From: an uncultured Gammaproteobacteria bacterium
GTDB taxonomy: Bacteria > Pseudomonadota > Gammaproteobacteria > Pseudomonadales > Pseudohongiellaceae
Direction: 5' to 3'
Assembly: GCA_903862645.1 (NCBI GenBank)
Contig: CAIOZF010000045.1
Location: 1-34,704, forward strand
Length of the DNA stretch: 34,704 bases
Shown: positions 28,362 to 34,704 of the stretch, in pieces
Layout of the letters: the number at the start of each line of letters is the position of its first letter
How positions within the stretch are numbered: position 1 is the first letter of the stretch
Position numbers and translations under genes: made by a program
The notes under the pieces: model-generated
Told to the model about the DNA's origin: nothing
Database searches by the model: none
What the model saw: the letters and a program-made list of their open reading frames with translations, nothing else

Positions 28362-29456
28362 TCAACGCACCCAGCGATAATACAGAAAGCTGTCCAGCAC
28401 TTCCGTGGCCGGCAGTTGATCTGGCACCAGATCCCGGCCCAGGCTGATGAACTCCGTAAACAGATAAGTGCTGCCATTAAGATGCACGTCCAGCTCCAGA
28501 CTGCTGCCGTCCAGCAGTGACGCCGAAACCGAATCCACAACCGAAAGTTCCTGCAGATAAGCGAGCAGCCCGACATATGCGGTGACATCATCGACTCCTT
28601 CCACTCGCAGGGTGACGCGCTGATCTGACTGTGTCGAAGCTTGGCGGGCCAGCGCAAAGTGAGTGGCCAGCTGGGCGGTGACACGATTAAGCGCGCCATT
28701 GGTAAACACGGCAAGATCGCGTTCAAAACTGTCGAAGGTTTCCACCCGTTCTCTGAACAGGAACTGCCACAGCCCGACCTGATCTCCGGTTGGTGACTGC
28801 AACACACGGCCGCTCAGAACGCTGTCCGCACCGTACCGCGCACTGGCCTTGCGGATGGCCTGCTCGTCCAGGCTCCAGGCGATATCGACAGGAAGATTAC
28901 GACGATCCTCCACATCCATGAGCGGTAGCAGAATGGGTACGCCGCGCTTAACCGAGAACTCTCTGACCAGCTCCAAAACGGCATGTTCGGAGTCGGAGCC
29001 CAACAACTCCCGCTGCCCGTCTGCGCCCTGCACCGTGAGCCACAGCAGGACGGAAGGCCGGTTGCGATCCCACACGGGAATCCCGGCGGCGGTCAGCATT
29101 CTGTCGACCAGCTCGCGATCAAAAGTGACGCGAATGAGCGTCTGTGGTGCTACCCCGGCAGAGCCGGTCCGGTAAGTCACCTCCTGAACATAGCTCTGGG
29201 CGTCACGCAACGCGCGTGTCACGTCGCCATTCTGCATCCAGCGCTCTTCGCCGGTGACTTTGAGAATGACTTCCGTGAGACCTTCACGATAAGCACGCAG
29301 GCGCTCAGCGTCGCCCTGATCAATTACGGCAATCTCCTGCAGATAGAGACCATCGACCACCAGACTGTGGGCCGCAGGAGTCGCGAGCAGCCAAAGAAAC
29401 AGCAGCAAGGGCCGGGCAAAGACATCGACTAGTGGTGAAAATTTCATGTCGCGCAT
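28362..29456 (-). CDS. DUF2066 exported protein
   Basis: A protein of about 364 residues with a hydrophobic N-terminal leader (PLLLFLWLLATPAAHS, likely signal peptide) and the DUF2066 hallmark region. That region reads GLYLQEIAVIDQGDAERLRAYREGL, VILKVTGEERW, then VRVTFDRELVDRMLTAAGIPVWDRNRPSVLLWL-type blocks. Function unknown. The ATG at 29456 has GGGGG about 8 bp upstream; the ATG at 29447 is an alternative, and 29483 is less likely. It is cotranscribed with hda, as in Pseudomonas, and divergent from purM. Confidence 0.87.
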   Translation of the reverse strand: MRDMKFSPLVDVFARPLLLFLWLLATPAAHSLVVDGLYLQEIAVIDQGDAERLRAYREGLTEVILKVTGEERWMQNGDVTRALRDAQSYVQEVTYRTGSAGVAPQTLIRVTFDRELVDRMLTAAGIPVWDRNRPSVLLWLTVQGADGQRELLGSDSEHAVLELVREFSVKRGVPILLPLMDVEDRRNLPVDIAWSLDEQAIRKASARYGADSVLSGRVLQSPTGDQVGLWQFLFRERVETFDSFERDLAVFTNGALNRVTAQLATHFALARQASTQSDQRVTLRVEGVDDVTAYVGLLAYLQELSVVDSVSASLLDGSSLELDVHLNGSTYLFTEFISLGRDLVPDQLPATEVLDSFLYYRWVR

Positions 29457-29530
29457 GATACCCGATCCCCCTTTCTTTGACACGGCAGCGATTTAAGTTA
29501 GCCGGGAAAGTACCCGGAAAGGCTCTCAGC

Positions 29531-29539
29531 TGGTAGAAT
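29531..29539 (+). promoter_or_regulatory. Extended -10 promoter of the purM operon
   Basis: TGGTAGAAT is an extended -10 element 37-45 bp upstream of the purM ATG. The -35 position (about 29511-29516) is poor, as allowed with TGn. A CCGGG/CCCGG inverted repeat (29502-29517) overlaps that position and might be an operator; I see no classical PurR box. Confidence 0.4.
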
Positions 29540-29575
29540 CGCGGCCTCCAAGACATCCATACGGACGCCCTGCCA

Positions 29576-30643
29576 ATGACACAGAACACCAGCCACAACA
29601 GCACCCCTTCACTCAGTTACAAGGACGCCGGAGTCGACATCGACGCAGGCGACGCCTTGGTCGAAAAGATCAAGGTCGTCACCCAGAAAACTCGACGCCC
29701 GGAAGTGCTTTCCGGCCTGGGCGGCTTTGGGGCGCTGTGCGAGATTCCAGCAGGGTATCGCCGCCCGGTGCTGGTCTCCGCCACCGATGGCGTCGGCACC
29801 AAGCTGAAGCTGGCTATCGAGACTGGCAAACATGACACCATCGGCATCGACCTAGTGGCTATGTGCGTGAACGACCTGATCGTCTGTGGCGCCGAACCCT
29901 TGTTCTTCCTCGACTACTACGCTACCGGTGGACTGAATGTCGACGAAGCGGCGCAGGTCGTGGAAGGCATCGGCGAGGGTTGCCTGCAGTCCGGCTGTTC
30001 CCTGATCGGCGGTGAGACCGCAGAAATGCCCGGTATGTACAAGAAGGAAGACTACGACCTGGCGGGCTTCGCCGTCGGTATCGTCGAGAAGGACGAGATC
30101 ATCGAAAATGGCCTCGTCAAACCCGGTGACAAGCTGATCGGCATGGCCTCTTCGGGCCCGCACTCCAACGGCTATTCCCTGATTCGCAAGGTACTGGAAG
30201 TCAGCGGCACACCGCTGAGTGCTGACTTTGGTGGCCGCAGCATTGGCGAAGTGTTACTGACCCCCACCGAGATCTACGTCAAAGCCATTCAGGCGCTGAA
30301 AGGCCAAGCGAAAGTTCACGCCCTCGCCCACATCACCGGCGGCGGCATCATCGAAAATCTGCCCCGCGTACTGCCCGACAACGCCCAGGCGGTCATCAAT
30401 CTGAGCACCTGGCAGCGTCCGGAGATCTTCCACTGGCTGCAGAAGCAAGGCAACATCAAAGAATCAGAGATGATCCGCACCTTCAATTGCGGCGTCGGCA
30501 TGATCGTTTGCGTGCCCGCTGCAGACTGCGAGAAAGCCCTCGCGATTCTCAACAAGCATAATAAGGGCGCATTCGAACTGGGCTATATCCGCAGCGCAGA
30601 CACCGGAGCCGCTCCCGTGGTGCTGGAAGGCCAGGTGCGATGA
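29576..30643 (+). CDS. purM: Phosphoribosylformylglycinamidine cyclo-ligase PurM
   Basis: PurM (AIR synthetase) closes the imidazole ring in purine synthesis. The 355-residue protein shows [17 protein letters not shown] at the N-terminus, [34 protein letters not shown] for ATP/substrate binding, [22 protein letters not shown], and [16 protein letters not shown]. Length is typical. Its stop overlaps the purN start as ATGA, so the two are translationally coupled. Confidence 0.98.
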   Translation: MTQNTSHNSTPSLSYKDAGVDIDAGDALVEKIKVVTQKTRRPEVLSGLGGFGALCEIPAGYRRPVLVSATDGVGTKLKLAIETGKHDTIGIDLVAMCVNDLIVCGAEPLFFLDYYATGGLNVDEAAQVVEGIGEGCLQSGCSLIGGETAEMPGMYKKEDYDLAGFAVGIVEKDEIIENGLVKPGDKLIGMASSGPHSNGYSLIRKVLEVSGTPLSADFGGRSIGEVLLTPTEIYVKAIQALKGQAKVHALAHITGGGIIENLPRVLPDNAQAVINLSTWQRPEIFHWLQKQGNIKESEMIRTFNCGVGMIVCVPAADCEKALAILNKHNKGAFELGYIRSADTGAAPVVLEGQVR

Positions 30644-31287
30644 GCACGGTGGCCTGCACGATTGTCGTGCTGATCTCCGGCAATGGCAGCAACCTGCAGG
30701 CCTTGATCGATGCCAGCGTCAGCGGTGGCTATACGATCAGTGCCGTCATCAGTAACAAGGCCGATGCCTTCGGCCTGGAGCGCGCCGCCAACGCTGGCAT
30801 CCCGACCCTGGTTATCGATCATCGACAATATCCGGACCGACAATCCTTCGATAAGCGCCTGATCCAGGAGATTGACGCCTTCAATCCACAACTCTTGGTG
30901 CTGGCCGGGTTCATGCGTATCCTCAGCGCGGAGTTTGTCCAGCACTATGCGGGCAGAGTTTTGAACATCCACCCGTCTCTGTTGCCCAATTATCGTGGCA
31001 CCCATACCCACGAGCGGGTGCTGGAAGCAGGCGAGAAGGAGCACGGAGTCAGCGTGCATTTCGTCACCGAAGAGCTCGACGGTGGACCGGTGATTCTGCA
31101 GGCCGTAGTGCCTGTGCTGCCGGACGATACTCGGGACATCCTGGCAGCAAGAGTTGCTCGACAAGAACATGTCATCTACCCTAAGGCCGTAAGCTGGTTT
31201 GCATCAGGGCGCCTGCACATGCTGGACAACGGTGTATGGCTGGATGACACACGACTAACAAGCCACGGGATTCGGGAATATTCATGA
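30640..31287 (+). CDS. purN: Phosphoribosylglycinamide formyltransferase PurN
   Basis: PurN transfers the formyl group of 10-formyl-THF to GAR in purine synthesis. The phosphate loop is [15 protein letters not shown]. The catalytic residues are Asn109 and His111 in [13 protein letters not shown] and Asp147 in [11 protein letters not shown]. Length is 215 residues. It overlaps purM by ATGA at its start and the DUF3108 gene by ATGA at its end. Confidence 0.97.
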   Translation: MSTVACTIVVLISGNGSNLQALIDASVSGGYTISAVISNKADAFGLERAANAGIPTLVIDHRQYPDRQSFDKRLIQEIDAFNPQLLVLAGFMRILSAEFVQHYAGRVLNIHPSLLPNYRGTHTHERVLEAGEKEHGVSVHFVTEELDGGPVILQAVVPVLPDDTRDILAARVARQEHVIYPKAVSWFASGRLHMLDNGVWLDDTRLTSHGIREYS

Positions 31288-32078
31288 TAAAAACGCGTCT
31301 GACGACTGCTGCAATGCTAACCACTGTGCTTATGACGATACTGGCAACCTTCGCAGCGACCTCTTCCGGCATGGCTGCGGAACCTGTTGCCAACAACACC
31401 GCGGTCATCACGGACGCTGCCCCGTTGAAGCCCTTCGAAGCACGCTACGAGGCCAAGGCCATGGGGATGAGAGCGAAGGCTTTTCGAACCCTGCAGCTTG
31501 TCGAAGGCGAAGTCTATCGCTTGCAGAACAGTGTGACGCTGACCCTGCTGGGCGCCACGGTGGGTAGTGTGGCCGAGAGCAGCGAGTTTCGGTGGCTGGC
31601 AGGCGAACTTATTCCTCTGCAGTACCGCTACGATCAGACTGGCATCAGCAGCCGCAGCGAAAGCGTCGATTTCGACTGGGCCAACAATGTCGCACAGAGC
31701 ACTTACAAGGATGAGTCCTGGAGCCTGCCCCTGCAACCCGGCATCATGGACAAACTCAGCTACGGCACTCGGATGGGCCGGGACATCAGCACGGGCGGCC
31801 TGACCGAGGTCAGCTACAACATCGTCGATGCCGAAGATATTGAGGTGCATTTGTATCGCGTCACCGCTGAAGAAGTCCTAAGCACGCCGGCCGGCAATCT
31901 GAACACGCTTCGCATAGAACGTATACGCGACCCCGGCAGCAGTCGCAAGACGACCGTGTGGCTCGCAAAAGACTGGGGTTATCTGCTGGTGAGGCTGGAG
32001 CAGGTTAGCGACTCGGGGACTACGGAGTTGGAACTGGAATCGGCGACGGTTGATGGGCAGCCACTGATGGGGCTGTAG
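31284..32078 (+). CDS. DUF3108 exported protein
   Basis: A 264-residue protein with an N-terminal signal peptide (hydrophobic residues about 9-30, Ala-rich cleavage near SGMAAEP). The DUF3108 body begins KPFEARYEAKAMGMRAKAFRTL and continues with YRYDQTGISSRSESVDFDW and TTVWLAKDWGYLLVRLEQ. Members are periplasmic or outer-membrane-associated beta-rich proteins of unknown function. It is translationally coupled to purN, the arrangement also seen in Pseudomonas. It converges on fleQ. Confidence 0.9.
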   Translation: MIKTRLTTAAMLTTVLMTILATFAATSSGMAAEPVANNTAVITDAAPLKPFEARYEAKAMGMRAKAFRTLQLVEGEVYRLQNSVTLTLLGATVGSVAESSEFRWLAGELIPLQYRYDQTGISSRSESVDFDWANNVAQSTYKDESWSLPLQPGIMDKLSYGTRMGRDISTGGLTEVSYNIVDAEDIEVHLYRVTAEEVLSTPAGNLNTLRIERIRDPGSSRKTTVWLAKDWGYLLVRLEQVSDSGTTELELESATVDGQPLMGL

Positions 32079-32147
32079 GCACGCGATCGCTGACGGGCCT
32101 GCAAGTTTTCACGGCGACGCTTCAACAGAGTCTCTTGTTTGGGGATG

Positions 32148-33629
32148 TTACTCGTCTTCATCCACCTTGCGCTGCATATCGTACTTGCGCATCTTCTCGA
32201 CGAGTGTCGTACGGCGAATACTCAGCCTGTCGGCGGCACGGGCTACGATGCCGCCACTGTCATTCAGCGCCTGCTCGATCAGATCCTTCTCCAGATTGGC
32301 CAGATATTCCTTGAGATCCAGTCCATTCAGCGGCAGCAGCGCCTGCCGTGAACCTACCCTCGGATCAGTGGACGCAGGCGCCTGCAGCACTGGCAGTATC
32401 TCCATCGACACAATTTCGTCCTCAGCAAGATGCCGAAACTTGGGCGGTAAATCATTCACACCCACGATGCCGTGCGGATGCAGAATCGCCATGCGCTCGA
32501 CCAGATTGGCCAGCTCACGGACATTGCCAGGCCACGGATGTCGGCACATGGAGGCAATAGCACTGCTGTTGAAACGCACTGAGCCGCGCTTCTCGTGCTC
32601 CAGACGGCTGATCAGTTCGTTGAGCAGGAACGGAATGTCGTCGGCGCGCTCGCGCAGGGCCGGCATCTCAATCGGAAAAACATTGACGCGGTAATAGAGG
32701 TCCTGGCGGAACGTGCCAGCCTCGATCATGGTCTCAAGATTCTTGTGCGTCGCTGCAAAGATGCGCACATCAGTCTTAATGGTGTGCGTTCCACCAACAC
32801 GTTCATAGCAGTGCTCCTGCAGCACCCGCAGCAATTTGACCTGCATGGGCAGTGGCATGTCGCCGATCTCGTCGAGAAACAGCGTGCCTCCCTCAGCGAG
32901 TTCGAAGCGCCCGATCCGGGTCGCGATTGCTCCTGTGAAGGCTCCTTTCTCATGCCCGAACAATTCGCTTTCCAGCAGCTCCGGAGGAATTGTGCCGCAG
33001 TTGATCGGCACAAAGGGTTTACCTGCGCGGGAAGAATTCATGTGCAGATTGCGCGCGACCACTTCCTTGCCAGTTCCAGACTCGCCTGTGATCAGCACAG
33101 TGACCTCTTTATCGGCCACCTGCCCCATGATCTGACGAATACCCTGCACTTCGGCGCTGGTTCCCACCAGACTGCGTAACATGTTGTAGTCACGTACACC
33201 ACCGATATCACGCAGACGGTTGTAGTGCTGGTAACACACTTGGGCTTTGTGCAAGGCATCGAGGAGGGGTTGGTAGGAAAGGGGCAGTGACAGTGTTGCG
33301 GTGATCAGTCCAAGCAGTGCTTCTGGAACATGAGCGAATCTGGCTTCGGTGCCGAGCAGCACCAGTGGCACTCCCGGTGCCCAATTCTTCACATCCGTGA
33401 TGATTTGCGCGAGGTGTTCTTCGGTCTGTGCACCAACCATCGCCAACTGCACACTCTTGGCGGATCTGAATTCTTCCTGGACAGTTTTTCGCCAGTTTCG
33501 ACTGCCGGCCACAGCAACGCGTTCACCGAGAAAGCCCAGCACCACACTCAGGTCATGACTGGATGTTTTATCGTCATCAATTAAGAGGATTTTTCCATGA
33601 TCGGCGATATTCAAATTAAACTTTCCCAA
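32148..33629 (-). CDS. fleQ: Flagellar master regulator FleQ (sigma-54 enhancer-binding protein)
   Basis: FleQ activates early polar flagellar genes with sigma-54 and in Pseudomonas switches exopolysaccharide genes in response to c-di-GMP. The N-terminal FleQ/REC-like domain (1 to about 130) lacks a phosphorylatable Asp (LAMVGAQ at the expected strand). The AAA+ domain has Walker A GESGTGKE (182-189), GAFTGA (229-234) and Walker B FLDEIGD (251-257). A Fis-type HTH lies near the end ([20 protein letters not shown]). The 493 residues start at TTG 33629, with AGGTGG upstream. MLRS replaces the LFRS motif of P. aeruginosa FleQ. Upstream lies the fliS remnant; fliT is absent. Confidence 0.94.
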   Translation of the reverse strand: MGKFNLNIADHGKILLIDDDKTSSHDLSVVLGFLGERVAVAGSRNWRKTVQEEFRSAKSVQLAMVGAQTEEHLAQIITDVKNWAPGVPLVLLGTEARFAHVPEALLGLITATLSLPLSYQPLLDALHKAQVCYQHYNRLRDIGGVRDYNMLRSLVGTSAEVQGIRQIMGQVADKEVTVLITGESGTGKEVVARNLHMNSSRAGKPFVPINCGTIPPELLESELFGHEKGAFTGAIATRIGRFELAEGGTLFLDEIGDMPLPMQVKLLRVLQEHCYERVGGTHTIKTDVRIFAATHKNLETMIEAGTFRQDLYYRVNVFPIEMPALRERADDIPFLLNELISRLEHEKRGSVRFNSSAIASMCRHPWPGNVRELANLVERMAILHPHGIVGVNDLPPKFRHLAEDEIVSMEILPVLQAPASTDPRVGSRQALLPLNGLDLKEYLANLEKDLIEQALNDSGGIVARAADRLSIRRTTLVEKMRKYDMQRKVDEDE

Positions 33630-33702
33630 ATCGCCACCTGACTTCTGCTTCCGTTATTTTTTAGGCGAAGCGATCAGACAATGCGAGATTGGATTAGTCA
33701 AT

Positions 33703-33927
33703 TCAAAGCTTGGCAGTGCCTCCAGCACTCGGATCAATGCTGTCCCACGCGGATTTTACCGTGACCAGCAGTGATGCCACTTCATCGACAATGCCGACAT
33801 CATTCTTGAGATTGGCCTCCAGAAGTCGGCGCTGCATATAGTCATAGAGACTGTCCAGATCTGCCGTAATCGAGGCGCTGACTTCCTTGCTCAGACTGGC
33901 CTGCAGAACGGAAATTATCGAGATGGC
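33703..33927 (-). pseudogene. fliS: 5'-truncated flagellar chaperone FliS
   Basis: The last 74 codons of a FliS-type flagellin export chaperone. AISIISVLQASLSKEVSASI corresponds to the helix before the conserved LDSLYDYMQRRLLEANLKND and the C-terminal DEVASLLVTVKSAWDSI helix. Roughly the first 50-60 residues of a normal FliS (about 125-130) are missing. The frame stays open further, but those codons (RRPIAFWFWP and beyond) are the antisense of flgA, so gene identity changes at about 33925. Position directly upstream of fleQ is as in Pseudomonas. As it stands it could not form the four-helix chaperone. Confidence 0.82.
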
Positions 33928-34408
33928 CGGCCAGAACCAGAAGGCTATCGGGCGCCTCAATGTGCGTGTGAACTGCCAGGGCAGAGTGCCCTGGTCCAAA
34001 TACGTACCGGTAGTGGTCCGGATGTTTGCACCGGTATTGATGAGCACTCGCCCCCTGGCGCGTGGCGATCTGATAGGTGCGGCAGATGTTGAGATGGTAG
34101 AGGCCGACCTGTCGACATTGCGTCAGTCGTATCTCCAGGAAAGTACGCTGGCCGTCGGCCTGGAGGTCAAGCGCGCCATGCCCGCCAACTCCTTCGTCAG
34201 CCGCGAGGCACTGGCCCAGCCACTGCTGATAAAGCGCGGCGACACGGTGGTGATGAGCGCCCAGTCCGGGCCGGTGACAATTCGCCAGCAGGGCATCGCC
34301 ATGCAGAATGGTGAGCTCGGCGCCCAGATCCCCGTGCGCAACACTAATTCGGATATCGTGGTCCGCGCCGTGGTGACCGGGCCGGGTCAGGCGGGTGTAA
34401 ATTTTTAG
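33926..34408 (+). pseudogene. flgA: 5'-truncated flagellar P-ring chaperone FlgA
   Basis: The C-terminal 160 residues of FlgA, the periplasmic chaperone for P-ring assembly. IGRLNVRVNCQGRVPWSKYVPV is followed by the SAF domain (STRPLARGDLIGAADVEMVE, ANSFVSREALAQPLLIKRGD, GIAMQNGELGAQIPVRN) and the family's VRAVVTGPGQAGVNF end. The signal peptide and N-terminal domain are missing, so the product could not be exported. Short starts in the fused frame exist (TTG 33887, ATG 33923) but lack ribosome sites. The stop is intact and the downstream flgM-like gene matches the usual flgA-flgM order. Confidence 0.85.
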
Positions 34409-34458
34409 ACCGCTTTCCAGGCTCTTTTCTAGAACCGGGTCACCGTCTTGCAGTCCGC

Positions 34459-34481
34459 GTCAAAAACCAGCGTTTTTTGAC
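34459..34481. terminator. AT-rich hairpin after flgA, possible terminator
   Basis: GTCAAAAA (34459-34466) pairs with TTTTTGAC (34474-34481) around a 7-nt loop. The A-tract/T-tract arms could work as a weak bidirectional terminator between flgA and the next promoter. The stem has little GC, so confidence is low. Confidence 0.35.
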
Positions 34482-34490
34482 AAGGTTCAC

Positions 34491-34517
34491 TAAAGTTTTT
34501 TTGTTATTGGTCGTAAA
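34491..34517 (+). promoter_or_regulatory. Sigma-28 (FliA) type promoter upstream of flgM
   Basis: TAAAGTTT is an exact match to the enterobacterial sigma-28 -35 box. After exactly 11 bp comes GTCGTAAA, agreeing with GCCGATAA at 5 of 8 positions. It lies 56-82 bp before the start of the partial gene. flgM is a classical sigma-28 target. Confidence 0.6.
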
Positions 34518-34572
34518 CATCAGGGTAAGCAGATCGATTGCTTAAAATACCCAGTAAATCAAGGTAAATGTC

Positions 34573-34704
34573 ATGACTGTGAGCACTATTGGCAGCAACG
34601 CAACACCGACTCCATCCGAGAATCGCAGTGCTGGTACGAGCGGCGCATCGCCCGTCTCCATCGGCCCAGCGAGTTCGCAAAGAGCGTCTGTGTCCGGCAG
34701 CAGT
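34573..34704 (+). CDS. flgM: Probable anti-sigma-28 factor FlgM (partial, N-terminus only)
   Basis: An open frame of 44 codons runs off the window end. It starts at ATG 34573, with AAGG 8 bp upstream. The sequence is Ser/Thr/Gly/Ala/Asn-rich and disordered-looking (MTVSTIGSNATPTPSENRS), like the unstructured FlgM N-terminus. The sigma-28-binding half lies outside the window. The identity rests on context: directly after flgA and behind a sigma-28-like promoter, the flgAMN order of polar flagellates. The usual MxIDxxR start of FlgM is not evident, so another small flagellar gene remains possible. Confidence 0.5.
   Translation, partial: MTVSTIGSNATPTPSENRSAGTSGASPVSIGPASSQRASVSGSS

Overview
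The window comes from a gammaproteobacterial chromosome. Gene content and gene order look like the Pseudomonadales/Cellvibrionales-type lineages: a full tol-pal cluster, ruvCAB, queE-queC, bamC-dapA, bepA-tusA-perM, purM-purN, hda, and fleQ of a polar flagellum. Read in reverse, most of it (about 2.9 kb to 32.1 kb) follows the order I recall for Pseudomonas aeruginosa PA0943-PA1011. A few genes expected there are absent: ybgC, bcp, gcvR and purC. This is mostly a conserved core region, not an accessory island.

Layout. 0-2.9 kb: a small leucine-rich-repeat lipoprotein, a short 15-bp tandem repeat, then miaE and rmuC on the minus strand. 2.9-6.4 kb (minus): bamC, dapA, an AI-2E/PerM-type membrane protein and a TusA-type sulfur carrier. 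6.6-8.1 kb (plus): bepA, convergent with nadA (minus). 9.3-10.2 kb: a decayed mobile-element scar of an EAL-domain tail, an unidentified C-terminal ORF and a tyrosine-integrase C-terminus, abutting tRNA-Lys(TTT). 10.3-11.7 kb (minus): queC and queE for preQ0 synthesis. 11.8-16.7 kb (minus): tolQ-tolR-tolA-tolB-pal-cpoB, the trans-envelope constriction machine. 17.0-22.2 kb (minus): an fmdB-type zinc ribbon gene, aspS, yebC, ruvC, ruvA and ruvB. 22.2-22.8 kb: a 551-bp non-coding stretch with a good promoter and a leader for an HU-family protein. 22.8-27.6 kb (plus): HU-family gene, proS, a YihY/BrkB membrane protein, wrbA and a DUF2069 gene. 27.6-29.5 kb (minus): hda and a DUF2066 gene. 29.6-32.1 kb (plus): purM, purN and a DUF3108 gene, each overlapping the next by ATGA. 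32.1-34.7 kb: fleQ and a 5'-truncated fliS (minus), joined head-to-head to a 5'-truncated flgA (plus), then a probable flgM behind a sigma-28-like promoter and cut by the window end.

Two places depart from ordinary core genome. One is the integrase/EAL scar beside tRNA-Lys, at the same queC/tRNA-Lys to nadA position that carries islands in P. aeruginosa. The other is the fliS/flgA junction near 33.92 kb, where two flagellar genes that do not normally touch are both cut and fused back to back; it is either a real inversion or rearrangement, or an assembly misjoin. I found no convincing undescribed multi-gene system, no CRISPR array and no intact mobile element.
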